DNA from: Cucumis sativus
Lineage: Eukaryota; Streptophyta; Magnoliopsida; Cucurbitales; Cucurbitaceae
Direction of reading: 5' to 3'
NCBI RefSeq assembly: GCF_000004075.3
Contig: NC_026660.2
Coordinates: forward strand, 15,767,837-15,831,836
DNA: 64,000 nucleotides
Positions 1 to 11,454 of the stretch are shown piece after piece (within the stretch, counting starts at the first letter, position 1; each line of letters opens with the position of its first letter). Under the pieces are notes generated by a model. The model was not told the origin of the DNA. It did not search any database and worked only from the letters and a program-made list of their open reading frames with translations. Position numbers and translations under genes: made by a program.

Positions 1-1019
1 GTTGAGACGAAGCACCACTTACCACCCCCAAACGGATGGTCAAACAGAAGTTGTCAATCGAGGGGTGGAGACGTATCTACGGTGTTTTGCTATGAACACA
101 CCTAAACAGTGGGGTAAATGGCTAGCTTGGGTTGAATTGAGCTATAATACAACAGTCCGTACAGCCATATTGATGACCCCCTTCGAGGCCCTCTATGGGC
201 GACCACCCCCCTCTATATTACCGTATGTGAAGGGCTCGAGTCGGGTGAATGAAGTAGACCATTTGATGAAAGAAAGAGATGAAATTTTGGGTGTTTTGAA
301 GGCCAATTTACTGAAAGCACAGCAGCGAATGGTCAAATATGCTAATGCTAAAAGACAGGAGGTTCTGTTTAAGGTTCATGATTGGGTTTATGTGAAGTTA
401 CGCCCTTACCAACAATCCTCTCTCAGCCGTTTTAAGCACCCCAAATTGGCCCCAAGATTCATTGGTCCATTTATGATCGTGGCACGAATTGGTTTCGTTG
501 CATAACGTTTGGCCTTTCCCAAGGAATCGCTTATACACCCATCTTTCATGTTTCTGTTCTTCGCAAGGTCGTGAGTTCAAACAGGCCATTATTCCCAATT
601 CCAAAAGATTTGGCTGCTGATTTGTCTATGCAAGTGTCTCCAGTAGAAGTATTGGGAGTTCGCAAAACAATAGAAAAGGAGGACAACTTAGAAGTTTTGA
701 TCCGTTGGAGTGAGGGGACACTTGAAAGTGCAACATGGGAACAAGCTGCTCTTATTCAAGAACAGTTTCCTGAATTCCACCTTGAGGACAAGGTGGCTCT
801 TTGGGGGGCGGATAATGATAGACCTCCCATAGTAAACGTGTATTCCCGTAGAGACAAGAATAGGAAGAAGAAAGAATGATTGAGAGTTAGTTGGTATTTT
901 TCTATTTGTGTGGGCCCTTAGGAATGTGTTTGTTAGAGTGGGGCCAAGTATTTTGTTATTTCTCTGAGCAATTACTTAAGTGTCTTGAGTGGGAGGGTAT
1001 GGGTATCTTTTTGGACATA
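1..1019 (+). mobile_element. Ty3/gypsy chromovirus pol 3' end plus LTR start (copy 1, decayed)
   Basis: The window opens inside a gypsy integrase: the motif YHPQTDGQTEVVNRG sits near 20-65, followed by the integrase C-terminal part to about 500. A TAA near 502 breaks the frame where copy 2 reads through. A second frame (571-879) carries a chromodomain-like segment (EVLIRW, SATWEQAAL) and a basic tail ending at 879. A TGTTAGAGTGGGG sequence at 931 probably starts the 3' LTR. The similarity to 2843-3867 ends at about 1019, so this is a second, truncated copy of the element that follows. It encodes nothing complete. The chromodomain supports a chromovirus, probably Tekay/Del-like; the clade is an inference. 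Confidence 0.85.
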
Positions 1020-1023
1020 TGGG

Positions 1024-1262
1024 TCAACTGTCAAGCACAAGATGCTGCCTACTTTCAGATGAGCAACATCATTCCGATCTTAACAGTCAGAAGAGCAAAT
1101 CAAATCAATCCTAGCATATTCACAAATCACAACTAAAAAGTACAAACATTACAAAATAAAACATGCAGCGATATCAACAAGCATTCTGATAAATAATTAG
1201 CCAATTAATTGACATTACAAAATAAATAAAGAAAAACAAGCATTCTGATATTTTTCTATTTG
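1024..1262. repeat. Filler segment copied from the 18.4/22.0-kb repeat, with a re-copied junction
   Basis: From about 1031 to 1236 the sequence nearly matches 18409-18609 and 21950-22150 (shared words include gatgctgcctacttt and acatgcagcgatatc). The word acaagcattctgata, present once in the source repeat, occurs here again at the right junction, just before gypsy-like tatttttctatttgtg. That looks like template switching during break repair. There is no gene; the short reading frame across it is not supported. Confidence 0.75.
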
Positions 1263-3777
1263 TGCGGGCAGCCGATGTTTACAAAACAGCGTTTCGAACC
1301 CACGAGGGGCCCTATGAATTCCTTGTGATGCTGTTTGGGTTGAAACGCTCCGGCAACATTCCAATCAATCATGAGTGATGTTCTTCGCCCATATTTACGC
1401 AAGTTTGTTTTGGTTTTCTTTGATGACATCTTAATTTACAGCAAGTCCTTGGACGAGCATTTGCACCAATTGGCAATGGTTTTGGAAACTCTAGTAGCTC
1501 ATCAACTGGTAGCCAACTTTAAAAAATGCCAATTTGCGGTTGACAAAATTGAATACTTGGGCCATGTTATTTCTTCAGAGGGGGTGGCAGCGGATCCAAC
1601 AAAAATAGAAGCGATGGTTAAATGGCCAGCACCCAAGAACGTGAAGGAGCTAGGTGGGTTTTTTGGGGCTAACGGGGTATTATCGGAAATTCGTTGCAAA
1701 CTACGGTTCTATTGTGCTGCCCCTCTTGACACAACTGTTAAAAAAGGTAACTTTAAGTGGAATGAGACGACTGAGAACGCATTTCAGCAGTTAAAAGTCA
1801 GCAATGATGTCTGTCCCAGTGCTAGGTATTCCTGATTTTTCACAAAGTTTTGTGCTGGAAACTGATGCTTTGGGTGTGGGTATTGGGGCTGTCCTAATGC
1901 AAAATCAACGACCAGTGGCCTTTTTCAGTCAAGCTTTACCTATTACCCATAGGTTTAAGGCTGTTTATGAACGGGAGATTATGGCAATAGTGCTGGCTGT
2001 TCAAAAATGGCGACCATATCTATTGGGTAAGCCTTTTGTGGTGCGTACAGATCAGAAAAGTTTGAAGTTTCTTCTTGAACAACGGGCTATCGGGGGAGAA
2101 TATCAGAGATGGATCGTTAAACTATTGGGGTATGATTTTGTGATTGAGTACAAGAAAGGATTGGAAAACAAAGCGGCCGATGCCTTATAGAGATTACCAC
2201 CGGTATTTGAATTGGGCCTCGTAAGTATTGTGGGCGGGCTAAACCCTTCAGTTTTCATCGATCAAGTGGCTGGAAATGAATCTCTTAACAATATTCGACT
2301 ATCCTTGATAAATGGACAACAAGCTCCAGAGGGATATTCGCTACAAGGAGGAGGATTCACCTGATATTACTTTATTATTAGCTGAATTCCATAACAGCCA
2401 GATAGGGGGACATCATGGTGCATTGAAAACATATCAAAGGCTAGCAAGGGAGGTATATTGGCGAGGTATGACAGCCCATATCCGCACCTATGTTGCTGAA
2501 TGTTCCGTGTGTCAACAAGCCAAATACTTGTCTTTAACTCCGGCTGGTTTCCTTCAAGCATTACCCATTCCGGACTGTGTGTGGGAAGATATTAGTATGG
2601 ATTTTATTGAGGGCCTCCCCAAATCCGAGGGTTATGATGTTATATTGGTAGTTGCGGATCTTCTTTCCAAGTATGCACATTTCATCCCCTTGAAACATCC
2701 ATTTGGTGCAAAAGTGGTTGCTGCTGTTTTTATGCGAGAGATTATTCGTTTGCATGGATGCCCCTGAAGTATAGTGTCGGATCGTGATCGTATTTTCACA
2801 AGTCTATTATGGGAAGAGTTGTGGAGGTTGTTGGAAACTCAGTTGAGACGAAGCACCACTTACCACCCCCAAACAGATGGTCAAACGGAAGTTGTCAATC
2901 GAGGGGTGGAGACGTATCTAGGGTGTTTTTCTATGAACACACCTAAACAATGGGTTAAATGGCTAGCTTGGGCTGAATTGAGCAATAATACAACAGTCCG
3001 TACAGCCACATTGATGACCCCCTTCGAGGCCCTCTATGGGCGACCACCCCCCTCTATATTACCATATGTGAAGGGCTCGAGCCAGGTGAATGATGAAGTA
3101 GACCATTTGATGAAAGAAAGAGATGAAATTTTGGGCGTTTTGAAGGCCAATTTACTGAAAGCACAGCAGCGAATGGTCAAATATGCTAATGCTAAAAGAC
3201 GGGAGGTGCAGTTTGAGGTTCATGATTGGGTTTATGTGAAGTTACGCCCTTACCGACAGTCCTCTCTCAGCCGTTTTAAGCACTCCAAATTGGCCCCAAG
3301 ATTCATTGGTTCATTTATGATCGTGGCACGAATTCGTTTCGTTGCATACCGTTTGGCCCTTCCCAAGGAATCGCTTATACACCCGGTCTTTCATGTTTCT
3401 GTTCTTCGCAAGGTCGTGGGTTCAAACAGGCCATTATTCCCAATTTCAAAAGATTTGGCTGCTGATTTGTCTATGCAAGTGTCTCCGGTAGAAGTATTGG
3501 GAGTTTGCCAAAACAATAGAAAAGGAGGACAACTTAGAAGTTTTGATCCGTTGGAGTGAGGGGACACTTGAAAGTGCAACGTGGGAACAAGCTGCTCTTA
3601 TTCAAGAAACAGTTTCCTGAATTCCACCTTGAGGACAAGGTGGCTATTTGGGGGGCGGGTAATGATAGACCTCCCATAGTAAAGGTGTATTCCCGTAGAG
3701 ACAAGAATAGGAAGAAGAAAGAATGATTGAGAGTTAGTTGATATTTTTCTATTTGTGTGGGCCCTTAGGAATGTGTT
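1263..3777 (+). mobile_element. Ty3/gypsy chromovirus pol, RT to chromodomain (copy 2, decayed)
   Basis: Domains in order are: reverse transcriptase from the palm start (AFRTHEGPYEFLV near 1285) through the catalytic FFDD box near 1420; RNase H at about 1804-2190 ([13 protein letters not shown]); an integrase zinc-binding part near 2390-2530; the integrase core with DFIEG near 2600, SDRD near 2778 and TDGQTEVVNRG near 2875; and a chromodomain-like tail to about 3560. Lesions include a frame change near 1365, an in-frame TAG at about 2188, TGA at about 2765, and a frame change in the chromodomain near 3505. The gag, protease and 5' LTR are absent. The 3' third is duplicated at 1-1019. Confidence 0.9.
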
Positions 3778-4190
3778 TGTTAGAGTGGGGCCAAGTATTT
3801 TGTTATTTCTCTAAGTAATTACTTAAGTTTCTTGAGTGGGAGGGTATGGGTATCTTTTTGGACATATGATTTTGGTATAGACTCTCATTAGAGAAGTGTG
3901 TAGAGATTGGGGAGCTCTCAAATCCTCCCCCACAGTTGATAAATAAAATTTTGGCTAAAGCCTTGACAAAAGCTAATGTAGAACATCCCCTTCTTTATGT
4001 TTCTTGAGTTTTATCCTAGAGGAGGTGTTTGAATTACCATTTTTATAGTTTAGGATTAGTTATTTGAATTAACAATTTTGTATCTTGAGTTAGTTATAAG
4101 TAAACTAACTCAACCCCAAGTTAGTTTAACAACTCTTGTAATCTCCAGCCTATAAAAAGGCTTCTCATTTTCATTAATAAATCATAAAAA
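3778..4190 (+). repeat. LTR-like 3' end of the gypsy element
   Basis: A TGTTAGAG start at 3778 follows the chromodomain frame and is shared with position 931 of copy 1. The stretch carries a TATA-like tataaaaagg near 4152 and ends near an A-run at about 4188. The 3' border is uncertain, and the part after about 4020 may belong to a different insertion. No target-site duplication was found. Confidence 0.45.
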
Positions 4191-4695
4191 AAAAGGCATT
4201 ATACATAAAGATTTCCTAGCTTTGCAATTACAGCACCAAAAGCAATGTACAGTTCAGATGAGACTTTATTCCAGTATAGAGTAGCTCTGTAATTGCAGAT
4301 CAAGAAAGTGAATGTAGCATGGAAATCCCAAATTCAATGTTTGGAAGTTAGCAATTGACAATCTCATTAGTAGGAAGACAGCAGATTATTAGCAAATTCA
4401 ATGTGATTGAGATCTTTTAGCATGACTACTTGAGAACTTTTAGCACAACCGCGGCAGCAACTTCAATAACAGAAAAACATGCATAATGTAGGAAGACAGC
4501 AGATTTCAAATTATGACATTGTATTTATGAACGTCAGGCGATACATTAATGTTCCAAAATTCAACCAAAGTATGGGGTGAAAGATATATAAGAATCTTCC
4601 ATGATAAGGCCAAGACCAGGATATCCTTATCCAAAAAAAGAAAAAACTAATCAACCAAAGTAAATTCCATGTATGATTGGGAATTATGGCCATAC
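4191..4695. other. Spacer next to the HECT gene fragment; no gene seen
   Basis: AT-rich sequence with no supported reading frame. By position it would be the intron after the last recognisable HECT exon (donor at 4694-4695 on the minus strand), but the next HECT exon is not found here, so the gene is cut off between this spacer and the LTR-like sequence. Confidence 0.4.
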
Positions 4696-5709
4696 CTTTG
4701 CCAAAAGAACTTCGAGGAAATGGAAAAGCTGGAGATGTTGCTCATGTATCATTCCCGAACCAGGATTGGGGTAGAGCAAATGGTCAGCGATTTGCTGGAT
4801 TACCAAGCAGAAAATAACTTATATTAGAAAAAATGAACAATACATACCCACATATTACTGAAATTTTATGAAATAGATTTCAAGCAACCAATTTTTATAT
4901 TGAAATGTGATCTCACAACTATTTTTATTTTGAAAAGCGATTTCAAACAACTATGGCTGTTTCATCACGCTTCATGTTATCCAATAATACTACAGGATTA
5001 ACAAAGCCATGCCATGCTAATAATAAGGAATGTCGTGATAACCTTAAATAAACCATACTGCACGTCAAAGGCTGCCCGTGTAATGTTCTCCATGACATCT
5101 TTAAAAATACCACCACCATCAATTCCTGCCTCCTCAACTCCAAAATTCATTAACAAAAGACACACGTATCTGCATGCAGAAAAGTGAAGCAATTGACCCA
5201 ACACAAACAAGAAAAAACTAATAAACAATTACAAGTAACTCTGCAACTATAGGATGCAGAAGAGGGAAGGGGTCGTTTTCACGAGGGCAAAGAAAAAGAT
5301 AGAAAAAAGTAAGATAACAATTTCATTTTTCATAAATCATGGAAGTCTGAAATTACCGATCCTCGAAGATCAACTTCAGACAATGCACTCATCTGACTGA
5401 AAGCATCTTCCAATATATGATTTCGTCGAATTCTAAACCGGTTTTCTGGCAAAAACAGCAAGAGATCCATTCCTTTGCCTAGCTGCTGCTAGTTGTGTCT
5501 GTGAAATGAGTTATAGAGAAAGTAACCATAAATAAAAAATATCTTACATATTTCTATAACTAACAGTCATCCAAGAAATTCAATATTGTGGATAAGGAAA
5601 CCAAAAAAAATAACTTGCTTACAGTGAAAATCTTAACCCTGCTAGTAAACGGTACTAAAAAGGGAACTCGCTTGTGTATATCATTTGCTCTGGTATTTTC
5701 CATCACTGC
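4696..5709 (-). pseudogene. HECT E3 ubiquitin ligase fragment (UPL6/UPL7 type), four exons
   Basis: Four exons read right to left: 5709-5623 (VPFLVPFTSRVKIF), 5498-5357 (FRIRRNHILEDAF, MSALSE), 5169-5043 (GIDGGGIFKDVMENITR, AAFDVQYGLFK) and 4794-4696 (YPNPGSGMIHEQHLQ). Most keep AG and GT borders, so this is a genomic duplicate, not a retrocopy. This is the N-lobe of the HECT domain that binds the E2 enzyme; the C-lobe with the catalytic cysteine is missing. Two lesions break the frame: an extra base in the run at 5441-5446 and an extra base near 5145, just before the GVEEAG segment. Another HECT exon lies apart at 19857-19927 in an order that cannot be collinear. The family match is from recalled motifs. 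Confidence 0.8.
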
Positions 5710-5754
5710 CTACAAAGAAACAAGGCCAAGTAAATAATTAGAATTACGATCAGA

Positions 5755-7735
5755 TAGTGGTTTCTCTCATGGAAATTCCATTGCAAAATGGAAGGTTCAC
5801 TTGGTCTAGAGATGGTAATTCTCCTTGAAGATCATTATTAGACAGATTCTTCATAAATCAGATGTGGGATATTTGTTTTGAAAATTCTCGGGTTTCTCGA
5901 AAAGCACGCATCTTCTCGGATCACTTTCCTTTATTCTTGGAGGCTGGTTCTTTTCTTTGGGGTCCCTCTCCTTTTCGGTTTTGTAACAGCTGGTTGGTGT
6001 CCAGTGATTCTAATCAGATTATTGTTGAAACAGTGAGCAACTCTAACTTCCAGGGATGGGCTGGTTTCATTCTTCATGAGGCAGTTGAGATCAGTTAAAT
6101 TGGCAGTAAAAAGCTTGGAATATTGCTGCGCAAGCTAAGGTAAAAAAAAAACAGAGAAATCCTTGATGTCAAAATTAGAAAAATATGATTCTGTGGCTGA
6201 GTTTGATTGGATTAAATCAAGAAGAGTTGAATTCTAGAGCTGCTTTGCAAGCGGAATTACTTAGTATTTATCAAAACGAAGAGCGTAATTTTATTCAGAA
6301 GAGTAAACTCAATTGGCTTTCTTTGGGTGATGAGAATACGGGCTTCTTCCACCGGTTTCTAAATGCGAAAAAAAGAAGGAACCTCATAACTGAATTAAAA
6401 AATGATTGATGGGGTTGTCTCGACTTCATTCCGCGACATTGAAAGGGCTTGTGCTGGAATTTTTTTGAGTCACTTTATACCAGAATTCCGGGGGACAGAT
6501 TCATCCCTATTAACAGTAATTGGTCTTGTGTTTCCTCAATTCAGAATGAGCGCTCTTGTTACCCAATTTTCAGTGGAGGAGATCTTTAAGGCATTAAAGG
6601 CACTTTGGCAACAATAAAGCTCCGGGCCCGGATGGCTTCACAGTGAAGTTCCTAATCACCCAATGGTCTATTTTCAAGGATATCTTCAAATCACTAATGT
6701 CTGATTTCCACAGAAATAGAAGATTAAATGCTTGCATCCAAGAAAACTTTATTTGTTTAGTGCAGAAAAAAGAGAATGTGACTCTAGTCAAGGATTTCCG
6801 TCCAATCAGCCTTACTACGTTAGCATACAAGGTCGTTGCAAAGGTTTTATCTGAACGTCTAAAACAAGTTATGGATGCAATTATAAGCCCCACTCAAAGC
6901 GCCTTTATTGAAGGTAGGCAAATTCTTGACCCAATATTAATTGCTAACGAGGCCGTGGAAGATTATAGGGCAAAATGGAAAAAAGGATGGATTTTAAAAC
7001 TTGACTTGGAAAAAGCCTTCGATAGGGTGAATTGGAACTTTTTAGAAAAAAATTTATCTTTGAAAAAGTTTAGTTCAAAATGGACATCATGGATAATGGG
7101 CTGCCTAAAAATTCCAAAGTATTCAATCTTCATCAATGGTAAGCCTAGAGGCCGGATAACAGCATCTAGAGGTATCCGCCAAGGGGACCCCCTCTCCCCC
7201 TTTTTATTCCTCCTAGTAAGTGAGGTTTTAGGAGAAATCATAAACAAGCTTCATATTAACAGCCAGTTTGAAGGTTTCCTTGTTGGCAAAGACTTGATCC
7301 ACCTCCCTTTGCTTCAATTTGTCGATGATACTCTTCTCTTTTGTAAGTATGATGTGAAGATGCTCCTTAAACTTTAAAACGTCATTAGTTTATTCGAATG
7401 GTGTTTGGGGCAGAAAGTAAACTGGGAAAAATCAGCCCTTAGCGGCGTTAATGTGGGAGAGGAAGATTTGTTTCAAACAACAAATCTGATAGGGTGCAAG
7501 GTAGAAAAGCTTCCGATTATATATTTAGGTCTCCTTTTGGGAGGCTACCCTCGACAAAAGTCTTTTTGGCAACCAGTCATTGATCGAATTCACAAGAAAC
7601 TTGAAAGGTGGAAAAGATATAACATCTCTAGAGGCGGAAGACAAACCTTATGCAACTCAGTTCTGGTTAGCCTTCCTACATACTACCTACTTTATTTTCT
7701 ATACCTGAAAATGTGGCTGCCTCTTTGTTAAAGTG
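5755..7735 (+). mobile_element. LINE (L1-type non-LTR retrotransposon), decayed
   Basis: The left part holds the end of an endonuclease: PLQNGRFTWSRDGNS near 5776, SDHFPLFLE near 5918 and WGPSPFRF near 5958. The reverse transcriptase follows, with GPDGF near 6627, FRPISL near 6798, AFDRVNW near 7017, GIRQGDPLSPFLF near 7170 and FVDDT near 7318 (the catalytic box, usually FADD). A post-RT segment (KSALSGVNV, YLGLLLGG) runs to about 7700. Stops and frame changes occur near 5825, 6098, 6408, 6615 and 7375. The 5' ORF1, the C-terminal end and a poly(A) tail are not seen. It abuts the HECT fragment on the left and an LTR remnant on the right. Confidence 0.88.
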
Positions 7736-7779
7736 AGTTTTTGGATTGAAGGAAAAGGTCTGCAATACTCCTTGAAAGA

Positions 7780-8865
7780 CAGGGGAAGCAGAAGATTGGT
7801 GTTCTATATTCTGGTTTGCTTATTAGTATTTTGTTGTTTGGAATTTTGGATTAGGAGGTTTTCTTTGTTTGATGTTTGTGAATTATATGTAACGTGACTC
7901 ATTTTCTGAGGTTCACGGTTTGCTTATGTTGTAAGTTGTGTTTGAATTGTCAATATAATAGAAACACTACATCAGTGTTCTATCATGATGTCATCCTTGG
8001 AATGCAATGGCTGCACACGTTGGGGTAACTGAAGTGGATTGGCGGAAACTCACTTTAATTTTCATACAAAATGAAAAGAATGTTGTTATAAGGGGTGACC
8101 CGAGTTTGACAAAGACTAGAGTGAGTCTGTAACACATGATGGAGAAATGGACACCATCTGATTACGGTTTCTTGACAAAATGTCGAGCTATGGAGGGAGG
8201 AATGACATTTACCGAACTATATGGAATTGATGATGTTCCTACATTTCAAGAGTTACTACCAGCAGACAATTTTGGCTATCCTAAAAATCCAGCAACAAAG
8301 AAGTGGGAAGTGCTTGTTAGTTGGAAAGGAATACCACCTCATGAGGCTACATGGGAGAATTGTGATGATTTTACACAAAAGCTTCCTCATTTCCCACCTT
8401 GAGAACAAGGTGTCTTTGGAGAGGGAGAGTAATGATAGACCACCAATTGCAATACGATATAGCAGAAGAAAGACAAGTGGAATTGCACGTGCACAGGTGA
8501 TGGAATTGGAGGAAGTGGAAACCACCTTAGTGGGGACAACAGTTAGTTACAGGGGGGAGGTTAAAAGGGAGAGATGGAAGGAAAGATGGGGGTTGGTTAA
8601 TCAGTTTCTGGAAGTGGAGGGGCTGTATTTTCTGGAGAGCAGAATTACAGAAGTTGTTCAGTTTAATCTTAGAAAGTGTTTTCCATTATCGTAAACTACT
8701 TTTGATGTTTGAATGTTTTATTTTGTACTTGGTTATTGTCTGTAATAGTACTTATTTGTTCTGTGTTTTCAAGACTGGTTTGAGTATTGTATTCTGTAAT
8801 AGTTTGGTTGCTTAATGAACAAATAAGAACCATTACTTGGTGTTCTATCAGCTTCTCAATCAAGC
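7780..8865 (+). mobile_element. Internally deleted gypsy element: LTR remnant, protease, chromodomain, LTR
   Basis: A 5' LTR remnant ends in agtgttctatca at 7982. Directly after it, about 7986-8220 encodes a retropepsin-like end (DVILGMQWLHTLG, CRAMEGGMTF). The reading then moves at once to a chromodomain at 8221-8402 (WEVLVSWKGIPPHEATWE) and a basic tail to about 8540, so RT, RNase H and integrase are all missing. A 3' LTR-like stretch from about 8540 ends in ggtgttctatca at 8865. The LTR resembles the inverted solo LTR at 10999-11338. It cannot move by itself; whether it was ever mobilised in trans is unknown. Confidence 0.72.
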
Positions 8866-8934
8866 ATTAACATCTCAATAAGGTATTATACATGCAATCA
8901 AACAATCACAACATACATACCATTTACTCGAAAC

Positions 8935-9960
8935 GACCTAAAACATGCTCAAAACGTGTCTAAGTTTCACTTGAACTTTCAAAACGACCTAAAACAGCTT
9001 ACGTGTAGGTTCGTAACTCATAACCTACGAAAAAAGTTCAAATATTGTGAAAAAAGCACTACAAGACCCAAAATGGCAACCGAGTGTGTAAGTGCAACAA
9101 ACTTAATTCAAACCAACCTAAAATGTGCTCAAAACGTGTCTAGGTATTACTTGAGTTTTCAAAACGACCTAGCAAATCCTAAGTGTAAGTTCGTAACTCA
9201 TAATCTACCAAAAAGGTTGAAAAAAGCATTTCAAGACCAAAAATGACAACCAAGTGCAACAAACTCAATCTAACCTAAAATGTATTCAAAACGTGTGTAA
9301 GTATCACTTGAATTTTCAAAACGACCAAGCAATGCTTAAGTGTAAGTTTGTAACTCACAACCTACCAAAATTTCAAAAAGTATGAAAAAAGTACTTCAAG
9401 ACCCAACATGTCAATCAAATGTGTGTAAAACTTAGTTTCAAACCAACCTAAAACGAGTTCAAAACGTGTCTAAGTTTCACTTGAACTTTCAAAACGACCT
9501 AACAAATATTCAATACAAGTTCATAAGTCATAACCTAGCAAAAAGTTCAAAATTTTTGAAAAAGACACTCCAAAACCCAAAATGTCAAGTGTGTAAGTGC
9601 AACGAACTTAGTTCTATACAAACCTAACAAGTATTGAAAACACGTATAAGTTTTCAAACACCCTAACAACGCTTAAGTGTAAGTTTATAACTCATAACTT
9701 ACCAAAAATTTCAAAAAGTGTGAAAAAAAATCTTTCAAGACTCAAAATGGCAACCATGGCTGTATGTAAAACTAACTTAGTTTGTAACAACCTAAAAGGT
9801 GTTCAAAAAATGTTTAAGTATCACTCGAACTTTAAAAACGACCTAATAATGCTTTAGTGTTACTTCATAACTCATAACCTACCAAAAAGTTCAAAAAATG
9901 TAGAAAAAGCACTCCAAAATCCAAAATGGCAACCAAGTGTGTAAGTGCAACAAACTTAGT
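8935..9960. repeat. Tandem repeat of about 160-182 bp, roughly six diverged units
   Basis: The anchor ttcaaaacgacct recurs near 8975, 9158, 9317 and 9490, with decayed versions near 9655 and 9830, giving spacings of about 159-182 bp. Each unit also carries aaaacgtgtctaag, cgtaactcataacct and caagacccaaaatgg words. The units have drifted and contain indels. No centromeric or subtelomeric role can be shown from the sequence. Reading frames through this block are chance products of the repeat. Confidence 0.8.
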
Positions 9961-10547
9961 CTCAACTTTAAAATTAGTGCGAGTTGGGAAATGTATTAAC
10001 TCAAGCATGATGTAAAAACTTGAAACGACTTAAATATTTATTCACCATCACATAAAAACAGTAATTAAATATAGATAACATGTGTAAATAAAGGGAGAAT
10101 CACCTTTCTAGCAGTAGCTTTAGAGTAAGACCAAACACCATCCTCCTACTTGTAAATCTGCTCGATTGTCTACTTTGTTCTACACTCGTCATTTCACCAT
10201 CTCAGGCCATCCATTGAATTGGCCACCCAGCCTTGGCATACAAGAGTATGTCTCAGCCTGTTAACAAATACCACTAAAACTAAGCAAGACGAAGAAAAAA
10301 GTTTTCAAAAAATTACCTAACTTTTAGGTCTTCATGTGACCTTTAAGTACTTCTGTTTTCTCCTTCAACTCTTTGACAGATTGCTGAAATTATGTGTTTC
10401 TGCAATGTTTACCAGAACATGAAAGATTCATTACGAAAATAAATACCATGAATACAAACCATGAAGAAATAGTAAAACAGTCAATACAAGAAGAAAAAAG
10501 TTCACTTGAAAACGACCTAAAACAGTATCACTTGAACAAAATGTGTC
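9961..10547. other. Spacer between two blocks of the tandem repeat; no gene seen
   Basis: AT-rich sequence without a supported reading frame, RNA gene or terminal repeats. It ends in a short degenerate piece of the neighbouring tandem repeat near 10500. Confidence 0.4.
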
Positions 10548-10885
10548 TAAGTATCACTTGAACTTTCAAAACGACCTAAAACAGCTTACGTGTAGGTTCG
10601 TAACTCATAACCTACGAAAAAAGTTCCAATAGTGTGAAAAAAGCACTACAAGACCCAAAATGGCTACCAAGTGTGTAAGTGTAACAAACTTAGTTCAAAC
10701 CAACCTAAAACGTGCTCAAAACGTGTCTAGGTATTACTTGAGTTTTCAAAACGACCTAGCAAATCCTAAATGTAGGTTCGTAACTCATATAATCTACCAA
10801 AAAGGTTGAAAAAAGCATTTCAAGACCAAAAATGACAACCAAGTGCAACAAACTCAATCTAACCTAAAATGTATTCAAAACATGT
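10548..10885. repeat. Second copy of the first two tandem-repeat units
   Basis: This stretch matches 8965-9295 with only scattered changes, which is much closer than neighbouring units match each other. It was therefore copied as a block after the array had diverged. It is followed by a shorter word family (gaacataggaccctcctaaa) that also occurs at 13715-13735. Confidence 0.8.
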
Positions 10886-10998
10886 TGAGCCAACAAAGAT
10901 ACACACCAGCAAACTTTTGAACATAGGACCCTCCTAAACTACTCACTTTTGAACATAGGACTTCCTCAACTATCTACTCACTTCTGAACATACAACCT

Positions 10999-11338
10999 TG
11001 ATAGAACACTTATGTACTGTTTCTATTATATTGATATTTGAGACTTAAAGTTGCAATAGAAAGAAAATTACAGAGAAATTACAAACAACAAGCAAAGAAA
11101 CCCTCCTAATCCAAAACAGAAATAAACACAATTCAAAATACTACAATTAAAACCAGAACAATTCTGGCAGGCCCTTCCTTTTACTAAAAACTGCCTGCCC
11201 TTTCCCATCTCCCTCTCATCCATTTAACTTCCTGTTTTAGATAACTGTCATCCTTTTGAATAAGTAACTGTGTTGATTACTAACGTGCCTTACTTTCCTT
11301 TCTTCTATTATAAGTAAAATAACAATGGTGGTCTAACA
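10999..11338 (-). mobile_element. Solo LTR, 340 bp, of the element family seen at 7780-8865
   Basis: Read on the minus strand it starts TGTTAGACCACC and ends GTGTTCTATCA, the TG...CA ends expected of an LTR. The inner part shares ttttggattaggagg and caatataatagaaac with the LTR remnant at 7830-7982. Flanking bases are aacct (10994-10998) and gacct (11339-11343), a 5-bp target-site duplication with one mismatch. No internal sequence is present, as expected after LTR-LTR recombination. Confidence 0.8.
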
Positions 11339-11454
11339 GACCTCCTAAACTATCCACTCTAGAGCATGTTAAATCACCAATTCATCCAAAAACTAATGAC
11401 GTAAATGTAATATTATATCTTCAACGTAAATGTAAATGTAAACTAATGACACTA

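Noticed and set aside
8956..9246. A 96-codon frame in the tandem repeat
   Set aside because: It is made of two repeat units read through and is broken in all later units.
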